Of a stretch of 64,000 nucleotides of DNA, positions 18,156-26,574 are shown piece after piece. Under the pieces are notes generated by a model. It had not been told where the DNA came from. It did no database searches and was given only the letters and a program-made list of their open reading frames with translations. The position numbers and the translations under genes are program-made. Origin of the DNA: CAVQEG01 sp963711465. Its GTDB lineage: Bacteria; Bacteroidota; Ignavibacteria; OLB7. Positions within the stretch are counted from its first letter, which is position 1; each line of letters starts with the position of its first letter. Where the stretch lies: assembly GCA_963711465.1 (NCBI GenBank), contig CAVQEG010000001.1, positions 3,038,001 through 3,102,000 of the forward strand, given 5' to 3'.

Positions 18156-19184
18156 GTGGAAGACACCAGCACCCCGAGTCCATTGACGACGACATCGATC
18201 ACGACACGCTCCGGCGACATCACGTTCCGCAATCGCATCGTCGCGGACGCGACGATGACGTGGACGTCGAACCTCGATGGCACGATCACCGCGGACGAGC
18301 TCGCGCTGCTGCGACGGCGATCGCGCGGCGTGGCAATGACAGTGACCGCAGGGTGCGCGGTGACCGCTTCGGCGCGGGTGGCGACCAGCCAGTGGCGCTG
18401 CGACAGCGACGAGATGCTGCGGAGTCTCGCCTCGGCTGCCGAGGCGATTCGATCCGAGGGCGCGCTCGCAGTGCTCGAACTGCATCACGGCGGGCGGCTG
18501 GATCGAAGCGATGATCGGCTCACTCCCGTTCGCGCGGCTGCCGCTTCGGTGGGTCTGCCGGTCGGCCCCCGCACGTCGCGGCAGATGAGCGACATCGAGA
18601 TCGAGGCGACCATCGAGGCGTACGGCGCAGCTGCGCTGCGAGCGATCCACGCCGGATTCAACGGCGTCGAGATTCACGGCGCGCTCGGCTCACTGCCGCA
18701 TCAGTTCTTCTCACCCGCGACCAACCGGCGCAGCGATCACTGGGGCGGAACGCTCGAAGGACGCGCGGCGTTCCCCATCGCGGTTCTCGAGGAAGTACAG
18801 AAGGTGGTGCGGCGCAACGCCACCGTACCGTTCGCCATCGGTTACCGGCTGTCGCCGCTGGACGGAGAGCCGCATGGCTTCACCTTCGACGACACGCTGG
18901 CATTGGTCGACGGACTGGCGACGTGCCGACCGAAGTGGCTGCATGTCGCCTGCGGATCGTACTTCGATGCGCGAATTCGCGGCGGACGCACCGCAGCCGG
19001 ACGCATCGCACGCGTGGCAGCCGACCGTACCCTCGTCATCGGCTCGGGCGCGATCTGCAGTGACGACGAAGCCGCGCGCGTGCTGACCGACGGCGTCGAC
19101 CTCGTTGCCATCGAGCGAATCGAGTCCCACCGCCGCGCCACCGACGTTCCGGAGATCCACCACGCGAGGGTGACCGCCCGCTGA
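18156..19184 (+). CDS. Old-yellow-enzyme family NADH:flavin oxidoreductase
   Basis: FMN-dependent TIM-barrel oxidoreductase; the substrate cannot be read from sequence. It is 342 residues from the GTG at 18156, chosen because AGGAAG ends 5 nt upstream; the open frame starts 207 bp earlier but only over promoter-like DNA. Family features are AVLELHHGGR (FMN/substrate His-containing strand), the segment GFNGVEIHGALGSLPHQFFS, then NRRSDHWGGTLEGR, and a late GSGAICSDDEAARVL phosphate-binding region. It is divergent from uppP and somewhat shorter than typical 370-residue members. Confidence 0.85.
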   Translation: MEDTSTPSPLTTTSITTRSGDITFRNRIVADATMTWTSNLDGTITADELALLRRRSRGVAMTVTAGCAVTASARVATSQWRCDSDEMLRSLASAAEAIRSEGALAVLELHHGGRLDRSDDRLTPVRAAAASVGLPVGPRTSRQMSDIEIEATIEAYGAAALRAIHAGFNGVEIHGALGSLPHQFFSPATNRRSDHWGGTLEGRAAFPIAVLEEVQKVVRRNATVPFAIGYRLSPLDGEPHGFTFDDTLALVDGLATCRPKWLHVACGSYFDARIRGGRTAAGRIARVAADRTLVIGSGAICSDDEAARVLTDGVDLVAIERIESHRRATDVPEIHHARVTAR

Positions 19185-19292
19185 GATACCGCTGGACAGC
19201 CGCGCGGGCGAGATCGAATTCCACCCCGTGCACCGCCAACGCATACCCTGTGCGCAGCCGAGGTGGCAATCGATCGTCGTCGCAGCTCTCCC

Positions 19293-19967
19293 CTACTTCC
19301 CGGCCGTCACCTTCTCGATCTTCGCCGAGTACAGATGCCACCTCCGCTCCGCCTCCGAAGCGCCCTCGATGACGACTCTGCGAAGTGAATACGTTCCGCT
19401 GAAGATCTGTCGCGTCCCGTCGGTGGTCACCGCGGTGATCGTCACCGGAATGTTCACGAACCGCGATCCGGCCGCTCCTTCGACGCGACCAGGTTCGCCC
19501 ACGTTCACCGCTGCGGACGCCGTCTTCGCGAATCCCTTTCGAAACTCTTCGAACGACTGACCGCTCGCGGCTCCGTCGTGGCCCCAGTACTGGTACGCGC
19601 GGTCGTATGCATGGTGATCGATAGAGGTGTAATAGTCACGAACCACGGCGATCGCACCCTGTGCGCCGAGGTCGTCGACGGTTGCCCCCGACGACCCGGG
19701 GCCCGACGACGTGGGGCCCGACGACGTGGAGACCGACCCGGAGTCGGCGCGCTGCTGCGGTCTCCCGGTTCCAGTGTCAACCGCAGCAGTATTCACCGCA
19801 GCAGTGTCCCCCTCGGCAGGCGGAACGGGTTCGGTAGGAGATACCGTATCCCCCACCCGCTCCTCGTCCTGCGCTTGCGATGACGACTGCTTTGAACATC
19901 CCGCATTGAGGAGGAGCACAAGTGCGCACGCTCCTACGGCGGCGGAAGCGATTGTGCGGATGATCAT
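19293..19967 (-). CDS. Lipoprotein with low-complexity linker and NTF2-like C-terminal domain
   Basis: 224 residues. The N-terminus has a hydrophobic signal ending LLNAGC (lipobox-like; Asn at -3 is unusual). Residues about 25-100 are a Thr/Ser/Gly/Pro-rich linker that includes SSGPTSSGPGSSG, coded by a short repeat of GGGCCCGACGACGT. The C-terminal part (AIAVVRDYYTSIDHHAYDRAYQYW... and RWHLYSAKIEKV) looks like an NTF2/SnoaL-type fold as found in secreted proteins of unknown role. The function is unknown. Confidence 0.75.
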   Translation of the reverse strand: MIIRTIASAAVGACALVLLLNAGCSKQSSSQAQDEERVGDTVSPTEPVPPAEGDTAAVNTAAVDTGTGRPQQRADSGSVSTSSGPTSSGPGSSGATVDDLGAQGAIAVVRDYYTSIDHHAYDRAYQYWGHDGAASGQSFEEFRKGFAKTASAAVNVGEPGRVEGAAGSRFVNIPVTITAVTTDGTRQIFSGTYSLRRVVIEGASEAERRWHLYSAKIEKVTAGK

Positions 19968-20364
19968 GACTGCGTTCCCCCTCTATCCGGTATGAATTCA
20001 TCAAACACCCACTCGCGCCGACGTTCTCGGCCCGTGACCTGCGGGCGCGGGGCGGCAATTACCGCGCCGAGCGACGGGATTGTCCCACCGAACGGTTGCG
20101 GACACTGACGGCGATTGAACGGGCAAGCGGAACCGGGCCGGCGTACGGCGGACGAGCGATCCGATGCCGCTCGGAATGACGGACGCGGGAACCGCTGGCC
20201 GCGAACTTCATGTGAATCCCAATGGAATTATCTATCCCGGGGTCAATTACGCCGACGCCGACGGCAGCAAACAAATTCGCCCGTCACCGTGTTCAGTATC
20301 GTTCGGCGCCGCGTGCGCACCCGTTCCCAATTCCTCAATCATTGCCACCGAAGGATCTCTGCCA
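19968..20364. other. Gene-free divergent intergenic stretch
   Basis: About 400 bp between a minus-strand lipoprotein gene and a plus-strand sugar dehydrogenase gene. It should hold promoters for both. I see no clear operator or RNA gene. The AT-richer part around 20218-20240 is the most promoter-like. Confidence 0.4.
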
Positions 20365-21855
20365 ATGCGTGCACTCCGTCAACTCTCGCTTGCCGTCATG
20401 GTCGGTATCGCTGCGGTTGCGACTTCCGCCACCGCGCAGATGCCTGATACGCTGGAAACCCGGGTCGTCGCCGATCACCTCAACGTCCCGTGGCAGATGC
20501 TCTGGGGTCCCGACGACCACATCTGGATGAGCGAACGCATCGGGCGCGTCAGCCGCGTCGATCCAGACGACGGCACCATCGACGTACTCCTGCAGATCCC
20601 GGTGTTTCTGTCGGCCGAACCCGGCCTGCTGGGCATGGCGCTCGACCCTGATTTCCCCAATTCGCCCTACGTCTACCTGGTCTACAACTACGGTGTCGAC
20701 AATCCGGATGGCGGCGATCAACTGGTATACGAACGGCTCGCGCGCTACCGGTACGACGCCGAAGCCGACACGCTCGTCGAACCGCTCGTGCTCATCGACA
20801 GCATCGCGGGGAACAACTGGCACAACGGCAGTCGCCTGCTGATGCTCGGCGACGCTACCATGCTGATGACCACCGGTGATGCCGGCGTCTGGGCGCGCGC
20901 ACAGGATCCGATGTCACCCAACGGTAAGACGCTGCGCATTGCGCTCGACGGTACCGTTCCGCCGGACAACCCGTGGGCTGAAGCGCCGTGGCCGTCGAGT
21001 CTCGTCTGGACGAGCGGTCATCGCAATCCCCAGGGGCTCACCTTCGGTCCCAACGGCATGATCTACGGTTCGGAGCATGGGGAGAATCACGACGACGAGG
21101 TGAACATTCTCGAGCGTGGCGGCAACTACGGCTGGCCGAATGTGACCGGGCCGTGCAACGACACGGTCAGGGGCGAATACGATCCGGCCGAGACCCGCTT
21201 CTGCACCGACTCCAGCGTCGTCGAACCGCTGCACTGGTGGACGCCGACGGTGGCGCCGTCGGGGCTGGCCTACTACGACTCCGATCGCCTCCCGTTCCTG
21301 AAGGGCTCACTGCTGCAGATGACGCTCGGCGTGCAGAAGCCGGACATCCCCCCGCACTCCTACAGCATGGTACAGCTCCGGCTCAACGACGACGGGACGG
21401 AGGTCGTCGAGGAGGTGGCGTGGCTGTCGCACAAGTTCGGGCGCCTGCGAAGCATCTGTATCGCACCCGACGGACGGCTGTTCGTCGGCACGAGCAATCG
21501 CGACTACCGCGCAGTGGGCGATCTCGGATTCCCGCGTCCGGAAGACGATCAGATACTGGAGCTGGAGCCGGGTGGCGTCACGCGCGTGGGAGGCCATGCG
21601 GGCTCCGACGCGGCATTCGTTCGTTCGACGATCATTCCGCAACCGATCCGCGAGCGCGCGATAGTGCAGCTGGACGAACCGATGGGGGCGGGGAAAATCC
21701 GGATCCTGGACATGAGCGGGCGACTCGTGCGCGAACTGCACTTCAGCGGCGGCAACCGTGCCGAAATCGATCGCACCGGCCTCCCCTCGGGCACCTACAT
21801 CGTCACCATCGAGGACGCCCGCACAACCACCAGCCACAAAATCACCGTTCAATGA
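20365..21855 (+). CDS. Secreted PQQ-dependent glucose/sorbosone dehydrogenase-like protein with T9SS-type C-terminal domain
   Basis: 496 residues from the ATG at 20365, which is preceded by AAGGAT. A Sec signal peptide ends near ATSATAQ. The main domain is a six-bladed beta-propeller of the glucose/sorbosone dehydrogenase family: LNVPWQMLWGPDDHIWMSER, AEPGLLGMALDPDFP and WTSGHRNPQGLTFGPNG are typical blade motifs. The last 75 residues (KIRILDMSGRLVREL... LPSGTYIVTIED) form a Por/type IX secretion C-terminal sorting domain. The protein is predicted to cross the outer membrane and may oxidise sugars outside the cell; whether it binds PQQ is not shown by sequence alone. Confidence 0.9.
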   Translation: MRALRQLSLAVMVGIAAVATSATAQMPDTLETRVVADHLNVPWQMLWGPDDHIWMSERIGRVSRVDPDDGTIDVLLQIPVFLSAEPGLLGMALDPDFPNSPYVYLVYNYGVDNPDGGDQLVYERLARYRYDAEADTLVEPLVLIDSIAGNNWHNGSRLLMLGDATMLMTTGDAGVWARAQDPMSPNGKTLRIALDGTVPPDNPWAEAPWPSSLVWTSGHRNPQGLTFGPNGMIYGSEHGENHDDEVNILERGGNYGWPNVTGPCNDTVRGEYDPAETRFCTDSSVVEPLHWWTPTVAPSGLAYYDSDRLPFLKGSLLQMTLGVQKPDIPPHSYSMVQLRLNDDGTEVVEEVAWLSHKFGRLRSICIAPDGRLFVGTSNRDYRAVGDLGFPRPEDDQILELEPGGVTRVGGHAGSDAAFVRSTIIPQPIRERAIVQLDEPMGAGKIRILDMSGRLVRELHFSGGNRAEIDRTGLPSGTYIVTIEDARTTTSHKITVQ

Positions 21856-21905
21856 TTCGTACCCACACGCAGGCAGCTGCCCGGCGGCGCGCTCTCACCT
21901 GACGG

Positions 21906-22262
21906 CTACGGTGTGTACCCCCACTTCTCGTTGTTCTCCGCCACCTCTTCGGGCGTCGGCGATTCCCGGATCGGATCGGGGGTGGTCGTGAAGTCGTCGG
22001 GCGAATGCTCGAGGAATATCAGCTCGTTGAGGTGGGTATCCTCCTCGAAGATTTCCGGAACGGCGGCGTCCTCGAAGATCGCTCCCCATGGGCACTCCGG
22101 TTCGCATGCGGCGCAGTTGATGCATTCCTCGGGATGAATGAACAGCTGCTTGCGGTAACTGTCGTCCTCCACGGTCAGACCGTAAATGCAGTCCACAGGA
22201 CAGACCGGAACGCACGCGGTGTCCTGGCAGTCAGCACAGAGTCTGGTAATTACCCACGTCAT
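21906..22262 (-). CDS. fdxA: 7Fe ferredoxin (FdxA type)
   Basis: Small soluble electron carrier with one 3Fe-4S and one 4Fe-4S cluster. Of the 118 residues, the first 60 match the FdxA pattern: CADCQDTACVPVCPVDCI followed by IHPEECINCAACEPECPWGAIF. The C-terminal 55 residues are acidic and resemble the tail of long FdxA proteins. It lies 177 bp downstream of the fused E1 dehydrogenase start on no shared operon evidence: the E1 gene is on the same strand but further upstream in the window. Confidence 0.92.
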   Translation of the reverse strand: MTWVITRLCADCQDTACVPVCPVDCIYGLTVEDDSYRKQLFIHPEECINCAACEPECPWGAIFEDAAVPEIFEEDTHLNELIFLEHSPDDFTTTPDPIRESPTPEEVAENNEKWGYTP

Positions 22263-22439
22263 TGAATGCTACCTCTATCCGAATTGTGTTGCTCGAATCG
22301 AAATTGAAGCGGTCAAGATACGGGTTGCGCAGCGACCGCCCGGGTTCGCGAACGGATTGGAACGACCTGTCGTCGGATGGCGTCCTTCAATGCGTGCGTT
22401 CGTTCTCGCTCGCCTTCGCCGAGGGGTAGCAGAAGGCAC

Positions 22440-24449
22440 TCAGAACCGCAGCACCTCCTCGACCCGCCGTTCCAACCGGGCACTGCCGAGGAATCGCTCC
22501 TCGAGGGGTCTGGCGAAGGGCACCGGCGTATCGAGCGATGCCACCCGCGCCACGGGCGCGTCGAGATCACGGAAACATTCTTCGGAGATCGTCGACGCCA
22601 CCTCCGCACCGAATCCCGACGTCTGTGTCGCCTCGTGCAGCACCAGACATCGCGATGTCTTCCGAACGGATTCACACACCCTCTCGCGATCCCACGGCAC
22701 GAGCGTGCGAAGGTCGATCACCTCCAGCGACAGCTCCGGTCGCCGCTCGGCCAGTTGCGTGGCCCAGTGCACGCCGAGTCCATAGGTCACCACCGTCAGC
22801 CGTCCTCCGGCTCGGACCACCACCGCCTCACCGAACGGCACCGTGTAGTATTCCTCCGGGACCGCTCCGCGGACGCTTCGGTAGAGGAACTTGTGTTCGA
22901 AGTACAGAACGGGATTCGGATCGAGCAGCGATGCGGTCAGCAGTCCCTTGGCGTCGTGTGGCGTCGACGGGTAGACCACCTTCAGGCCGGGGATATGGGT
23001 GAACCATGCTTCGTCGCTCTGGGAGTGGAACGGGCCGGCGCCGACGCCTGCGCCGGTGGGCATGCGGACGGTGACGTTGACCGGCTGCGCCCAGCGGTAG
23101 TGGGTCTTGGCGAGGTTGTTGGCGATCTGGTTGAATCCGGTCGAGACGAAGTCGGCGAACTGCATTTCGACGACCGAGGGGTGTCCGGCAATTGCGAGGC
23201 CGAGCGACGCGCCGAGGATGGCCGATTCGCACAGCGGCGTATTGCGTACGCGCTCGCGTCCGAAGCGATCGACGAAACCGGCGGTGACTTTGAAGACGCC
23301 GCCGTATTCGGCCACGTCCTGTCCCATGAACACCAGCCGAGGGTCGCGCTCCATGCCCTGGGCGAGACCCTCGGAGATCGCGTCGACGAATCGCAGGTCG
23401 CGGGCAGTCTCCTCGCGCGGTTGGACTGGCGATGCGGTGAGCGGTGCGTAGACGTCGGCGAGTTCGGCGGCTTCGTCGGCACTCGGCTCGGGGGCGTCGA
23501 ACATGGCCTCGACGCCGTCGTCGATGGCGCGGGCGTGTCGCTGCCGAACGGATTCGATCGTGTCGTCGTCGAGAATTCCCTGTCCTCGGAGGAAGTGCTC
23601 ATAGGTGTCGATCGGATCGCGCCGGGCCCATTCCTCCATGAGTTCCTTTGGAACGTAGGCGGTCCCTGATGCCTCTTCGTGGCCGCGCATGCGGAAGGTG
23701 ACGGCCTCGAGCAGCACGGGGGCGCGGTCGGCGCGCATCTGCGCGGCGATGTCGGAGACGGCGCGATGAACCTCGAGCACGTTGTTGCCGTCGACGCGGA
23801 CGCCGCGGATGCCGTAGCCGACGGCCTTGTCGATGAACTGGCGGCAGCGGAACTGTTCGCTCGACGGCGTGGAGAGTCCGTAGCCGTTGTTCTCGACGAG
23901 GAAGACGACGGGGAGATTCCAGACGGCGGCGACGTTGATGGCTTCATGGAAGTCGCCTTCGCTGGCGCCGCCGTCGCCGGAGAAGACGAGGGCGATGGTG
24001 TCGGAGCGATCGAGGTTGGAGGCGAGGGCGATTCCGTCGGCGACGCCGAGCATGGAGCCGAGCTGGCTGATCATGCCGATGACACGGTGCTCGGGCGCGC
24101 CGAAGTGAAAGGATCGATCGCGGCCTCTGGTATAGCCGGAGAGCTTACCCTGCCACTGCGCGAAGAGTCGATCGAGGGGAAACCCGCGGGCGGTGAACAC
24201 CCCGAGGTTGCGGTGCAGCGGCAGGACGTAATCGGTGCCATGAAGAGCGGTGGTGGCACCGACGGCGATGGCCTCCTGACCGATACCGGAGAACCATTTG
24301 GAGATGCGGCCCTGGCGCAGCAGGGTGAGCATGCGGCGTTCGATCATCCGCGGCAGCGTGATCGCCTCGTAGAGGTCGAGCAGTTGTCGATCGGAGAAGC
24401 CGGTGCGATCGAAGTGCGGCGTATCGACGAGCGTGGTCGTGTCGGACAT
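22440..24449 (-). CDS. 2-oxoacid dehydrogenase E1, fused alpha and beta subunits
   Basis: Thiamine-diphosphate enzyme that decarboxylates a 2-oxoacid (branched-chain oxoacid or pyruvate) and passes the acyl group to an E2 partner. It is 669 residues from the ATG at 24447-24449. The alpha half (about residues 15-330) has the ThDP motif FSGDGGASEGDFHEAINVAAVWNLPVVFLVENN. The beta half (about 340-669) has MGQDVAEYGGVFKVT, NTPLCESAILGASLGLAIAG and VIDLRTLVPWD. Such fusions are common in Bacteroidota. No E2 or E3 gene is nearby. The open frame extends upstream across the trxA region only as a shadow. Confidence 0.93.
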   Translation of the reverse strand: MSDTTTLVDTPHFDRTGFSDRQLLDLYEAITLPRMIERRMLTLLRQGRISKWFSGIGQEAIAVGATTALHGTDYVLPLHRNLGVFTARGFPLDRLFAQWQGKLSGYTRGRDRSFHFGAPEHRVIGMISQLGSMLGVADGIALASNLDRSDTIALVFSGDGGASEGDFHEAINVAAVWNLPVVFLVENNGYGLSTPSSEQFRCRQFIDKAVGYGIRGVRVDGNNVLEVHRAVSDIAAQMRADRAPVLLEAVTFRMRGHEEASGTAYVPKELMEEWARRDPIDTYEHFLRGQGILDDDTIESVRQRHARAIDDGVEAMFDAPEPSADEAAELADVYAPLTASPVQPREETARDLRFVDAISEGLAQGMERDPRLVFMGQDVAEYGGVFKVTAGFVDRFGRERVRNTPLCESAILGASLGLAIAGHPSVVEMQFADFVSTGFNQIANNLAKTHYRWAQPVNVTVRMPTGAGVGAGPFHSQSDEAWFTHIPGLKVVYPSTPHDAKGLLTASLLDPNPVLYFEHKFLYRSVRGAVPEEYYTVPFGEAVVVRAGGRLTVVTYGLGVHWATQLAERRPELSLEVIDLRTLVPWDRERVCESVRKTSRCLVLHEATQTSGFGAEVASTISEECFRDLDAPVARVASLDTPVPFARPLEERFLGSARLERRVEEVLRF

Positions 24450-24638
24450 GGGGAATTCACCGGTAGCCGAAGGCGTCGGCCTTCGCTTCTTCGCCCGGAC
24501 GTACGGCCTTCGCCGTCGCCCGGAGGTACAGGAGTGACATTCAATGGGCAGTGCAACGGAACCGGCACGAACATACGGCATCGCAATGGGGCATCGGGCG
24601 CGGACGGTGCGATTGGCGACCGATGGACAGGAACGAGA

Positions 24639-24674
24639 AACCCCTCTTCCGGGAGACTGACCGGAAGAGGGGTT
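24639..24674 (-). terminator. Strong intrinsic terminator after trxA
   Basis: AACCCCTCTTCCGG (24639-24652) and CCGGAAGAGGGGTT (24661-24674) form a perfect 14-bp stem with an 8-nt loop. Read on the minus strand it is followed by TCTCGTTCC after the stem's own TT, 25 bp after the trxA stop. It separates trxA from the E1 gene. Confidence 0.85.
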
Positions 24675-24699
24675 CGGATGCCTGTTGGCGGCGTCGACG

Positions 24700-25029
<330 letters not shown>

Positions 25030-25208
25030 GTGGGCACCTCGATATTCCTATGTGAAGAGTGTGAAGGAATTGCGTGAACTGCTGAATGACGCACCAGCGA
25101 ACGAGAGAATGTATTGCACTTCGTAGCTGGAGAATGGGGTCCGGGGGGTCGGGGTCGTCCACTGCTCGAATTTCGTCGTTGGCACTTTCCCGATTTCGTG
25201 ATTCGGCA

Positions 25209-25973
25209 TCACAGCACTCCGCCGCCGTTGACGTTGAGGACGGCTCCGGTGATGAACGAGGCCTGGCGGGAGGCGAGGAAGACGACCGCCGCGGCGACTT
25301 CATCGGGATCGCCGACGCGGCCGAGCGGTATCGAGCGCTCGATCTCGCGGCGGCGCTTCGCTTCGCCAAGCGTCTCAGCCGTCATGTCGGTGCGAATCCA
25401 CCCCGGCGCCACGCAGTTGACCGTGATCGCCTCCGGGGCGAGCTCGGCTGCGAGTGACTTCGTCATCGCGATCAGTCCGCCCTTGCTGGCGGCATACTGC
25501 GAATGGTGTGCCTCGCCGCGCTGTCCGGCGGTCGATGCGATGAAGATCATGCGCTTCGGCTGATCGCCGCCATTGAGGCGCATCAGCCGAAGTGCGTCGG
25601 AGGCGACGATGAACGCGCCGTTGAGATTCACCTGAATCGTTTCGCGCCAGTCGTTGAACGACATTTCGCCGAGCGTGCCCGGCAACCAGATGCCGTGGTT
25701 GACCACCAGCAGGTCGAGTCCCTCCCACGACTCCTCGATGCGCTTCATCAACGTTCCAACCGCACGCTCCTGTGTGACGTCGGCACGCAGCATCATGTGC
25801 TCGACGTGCCGCTCGCCGAGCTCGCGCTCGAGCGATTCGGCCGCATCCGTGTTGGATCTGAAGTTGACGGCCACACGGGCACCCGATGCGGCGAGCGCGT
25901 GGGTGATCGCTCGACCGATGCCGCGTGTTCCGCCGGTGACCAGGGCACGCACCCCACTGAGATCGAGAATCAT
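25209..25973 (-). CDS. Short-chain dehydrogenase/reductase (FabG-like)
   Basis: NAD(P)-dependent Rossmann-fold oxidoreductase. It is 254 residues from the ATG at 25971-25973 and starts MILDLSGVRALVTGGTRGIGRAI, the TGxxxGIG nucleotide motif. It has LLVVNHGIW (NNAG equivalent), IFIASTAGQRGEAHHSQYAASKGGL with the catalytic Ser and YxxxK, and a C-terminus ASFITGAVLNVNGGGVL typical of 3-oxoacyl-ACP reductase-like SDRs. No other fatty-acid gene is adjacent, so the substrate is uncertain. Confidence 0.88.
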   Translation of the reverse strand: MILDLSGVRALVTGGTRGIGRAITHALAASGARVAVNFRSNTDAAESLERELGERHVEHMMLRADVTQERAVGTLMKRIEESWEGLDLLVVNHGIWLPGTLGEMSFNDWRETIQVNLNGAFIVASDALRLMRLNGGDQPKRMIFIASTAGQRGEAHHSQYAASKGGLIAMTKSLAAELAPEAITVNCVAPGWIRTDMTAETLGEAKRRREIERSIPLGRVGDPDEVAAAVVFLASRQASFITGAVLNVNGGGVL

Positions 25974-26037
25974 GGCAGTCGGACCATTGCATCCGCATGT
26001 CGCGACCGGCACCGTGCCGGTCGGGTCGGGCTATTCG

Positions 26038-26481
26038 TCATCGCCGGTCATCATCGCCGGGCGACCCGTACTTCTGTTCGTTCTGAACGCCTTTCATCAC
26101 GCCGAGATCGTGCGCCAGGTCGACGACGTTGCGAAGACTTCCGTGCGTGGCGGCGTAGTAGACGCGATTGAATCGTTCGACCTGCTCCTGTTCGGCATCC
26201 GCCATCAGGCGCGCCATCAGTTCCCGGAGGCGTTCGACGGCGGCGGAGAATTCCTCCTCGAGTTTCCGGTACCCCTCACCGCCGGCACCCTCGCGGCGCA
26301 GTGTGTTGTACACACCGTAGAGATGCCGACCGTTGAACGTGAGGTCGTTCATCTCCTCATGCGCTTCGCGACGCATGGCAAGCTCGAGCAGCAGTCCCAG
26401 ATCGCTTCGCTTTCGAAGCCCCTGTGGCGCGTTCTGCTCGAGGTAATCGAGGACGTTGATGGTTTCTTCTGAGAGCGTCAT
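26038..26481 (-). CDS. Hypothetical helical protein
   Basis: 147 residues from the ATG at 26479-26481 (MTLSEETINVLDYLEQNAPQ). I do not recognise the family. It is predicted to be mainly alpha-helical and highly charged, with a long stretch around residues 60-120 (YRKLEEEFSAAVERLRELMARLMADAEQEQVERF) that could form a coiled coil. It has no signal peptide or membrane segment. It lies between dnaB and the SDR gene, on the same strand as both. A start 19 codons earlier (MANPTATHG) is possible. Confidence 0.7.
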   Translation of the reverse strand: MTLSEETINVLDYLEQNAPQGLRKRSDLGLLLELAMRREAHEEMNDLTFNGRHLYGVYNTLRREGAGGEGYRKLEEEFSAAVERLRELMARLMADAEQEQVERFNRVYYAATHGSLRNVVDLAHDLGVMKGVQNEQKYGSPGDDDRR

Positions 26482-26574
26482 CGCATCGCCGTTGAATCGG
26501 GGAGTGTGCGGGCCGTGCGTCGCCGTCGGGTTCGCCAACCGCGCCGCACGTATCGGTGCGGAAACGGAGAGTGC

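Noticed and set aside
19700..19740. Short GGGCCCGACGACGT repeat as a regulatory element
   Set aside because: It lies inside a lipoprotein gene and codes for its Ser-Ser-Gly-Pro linker.
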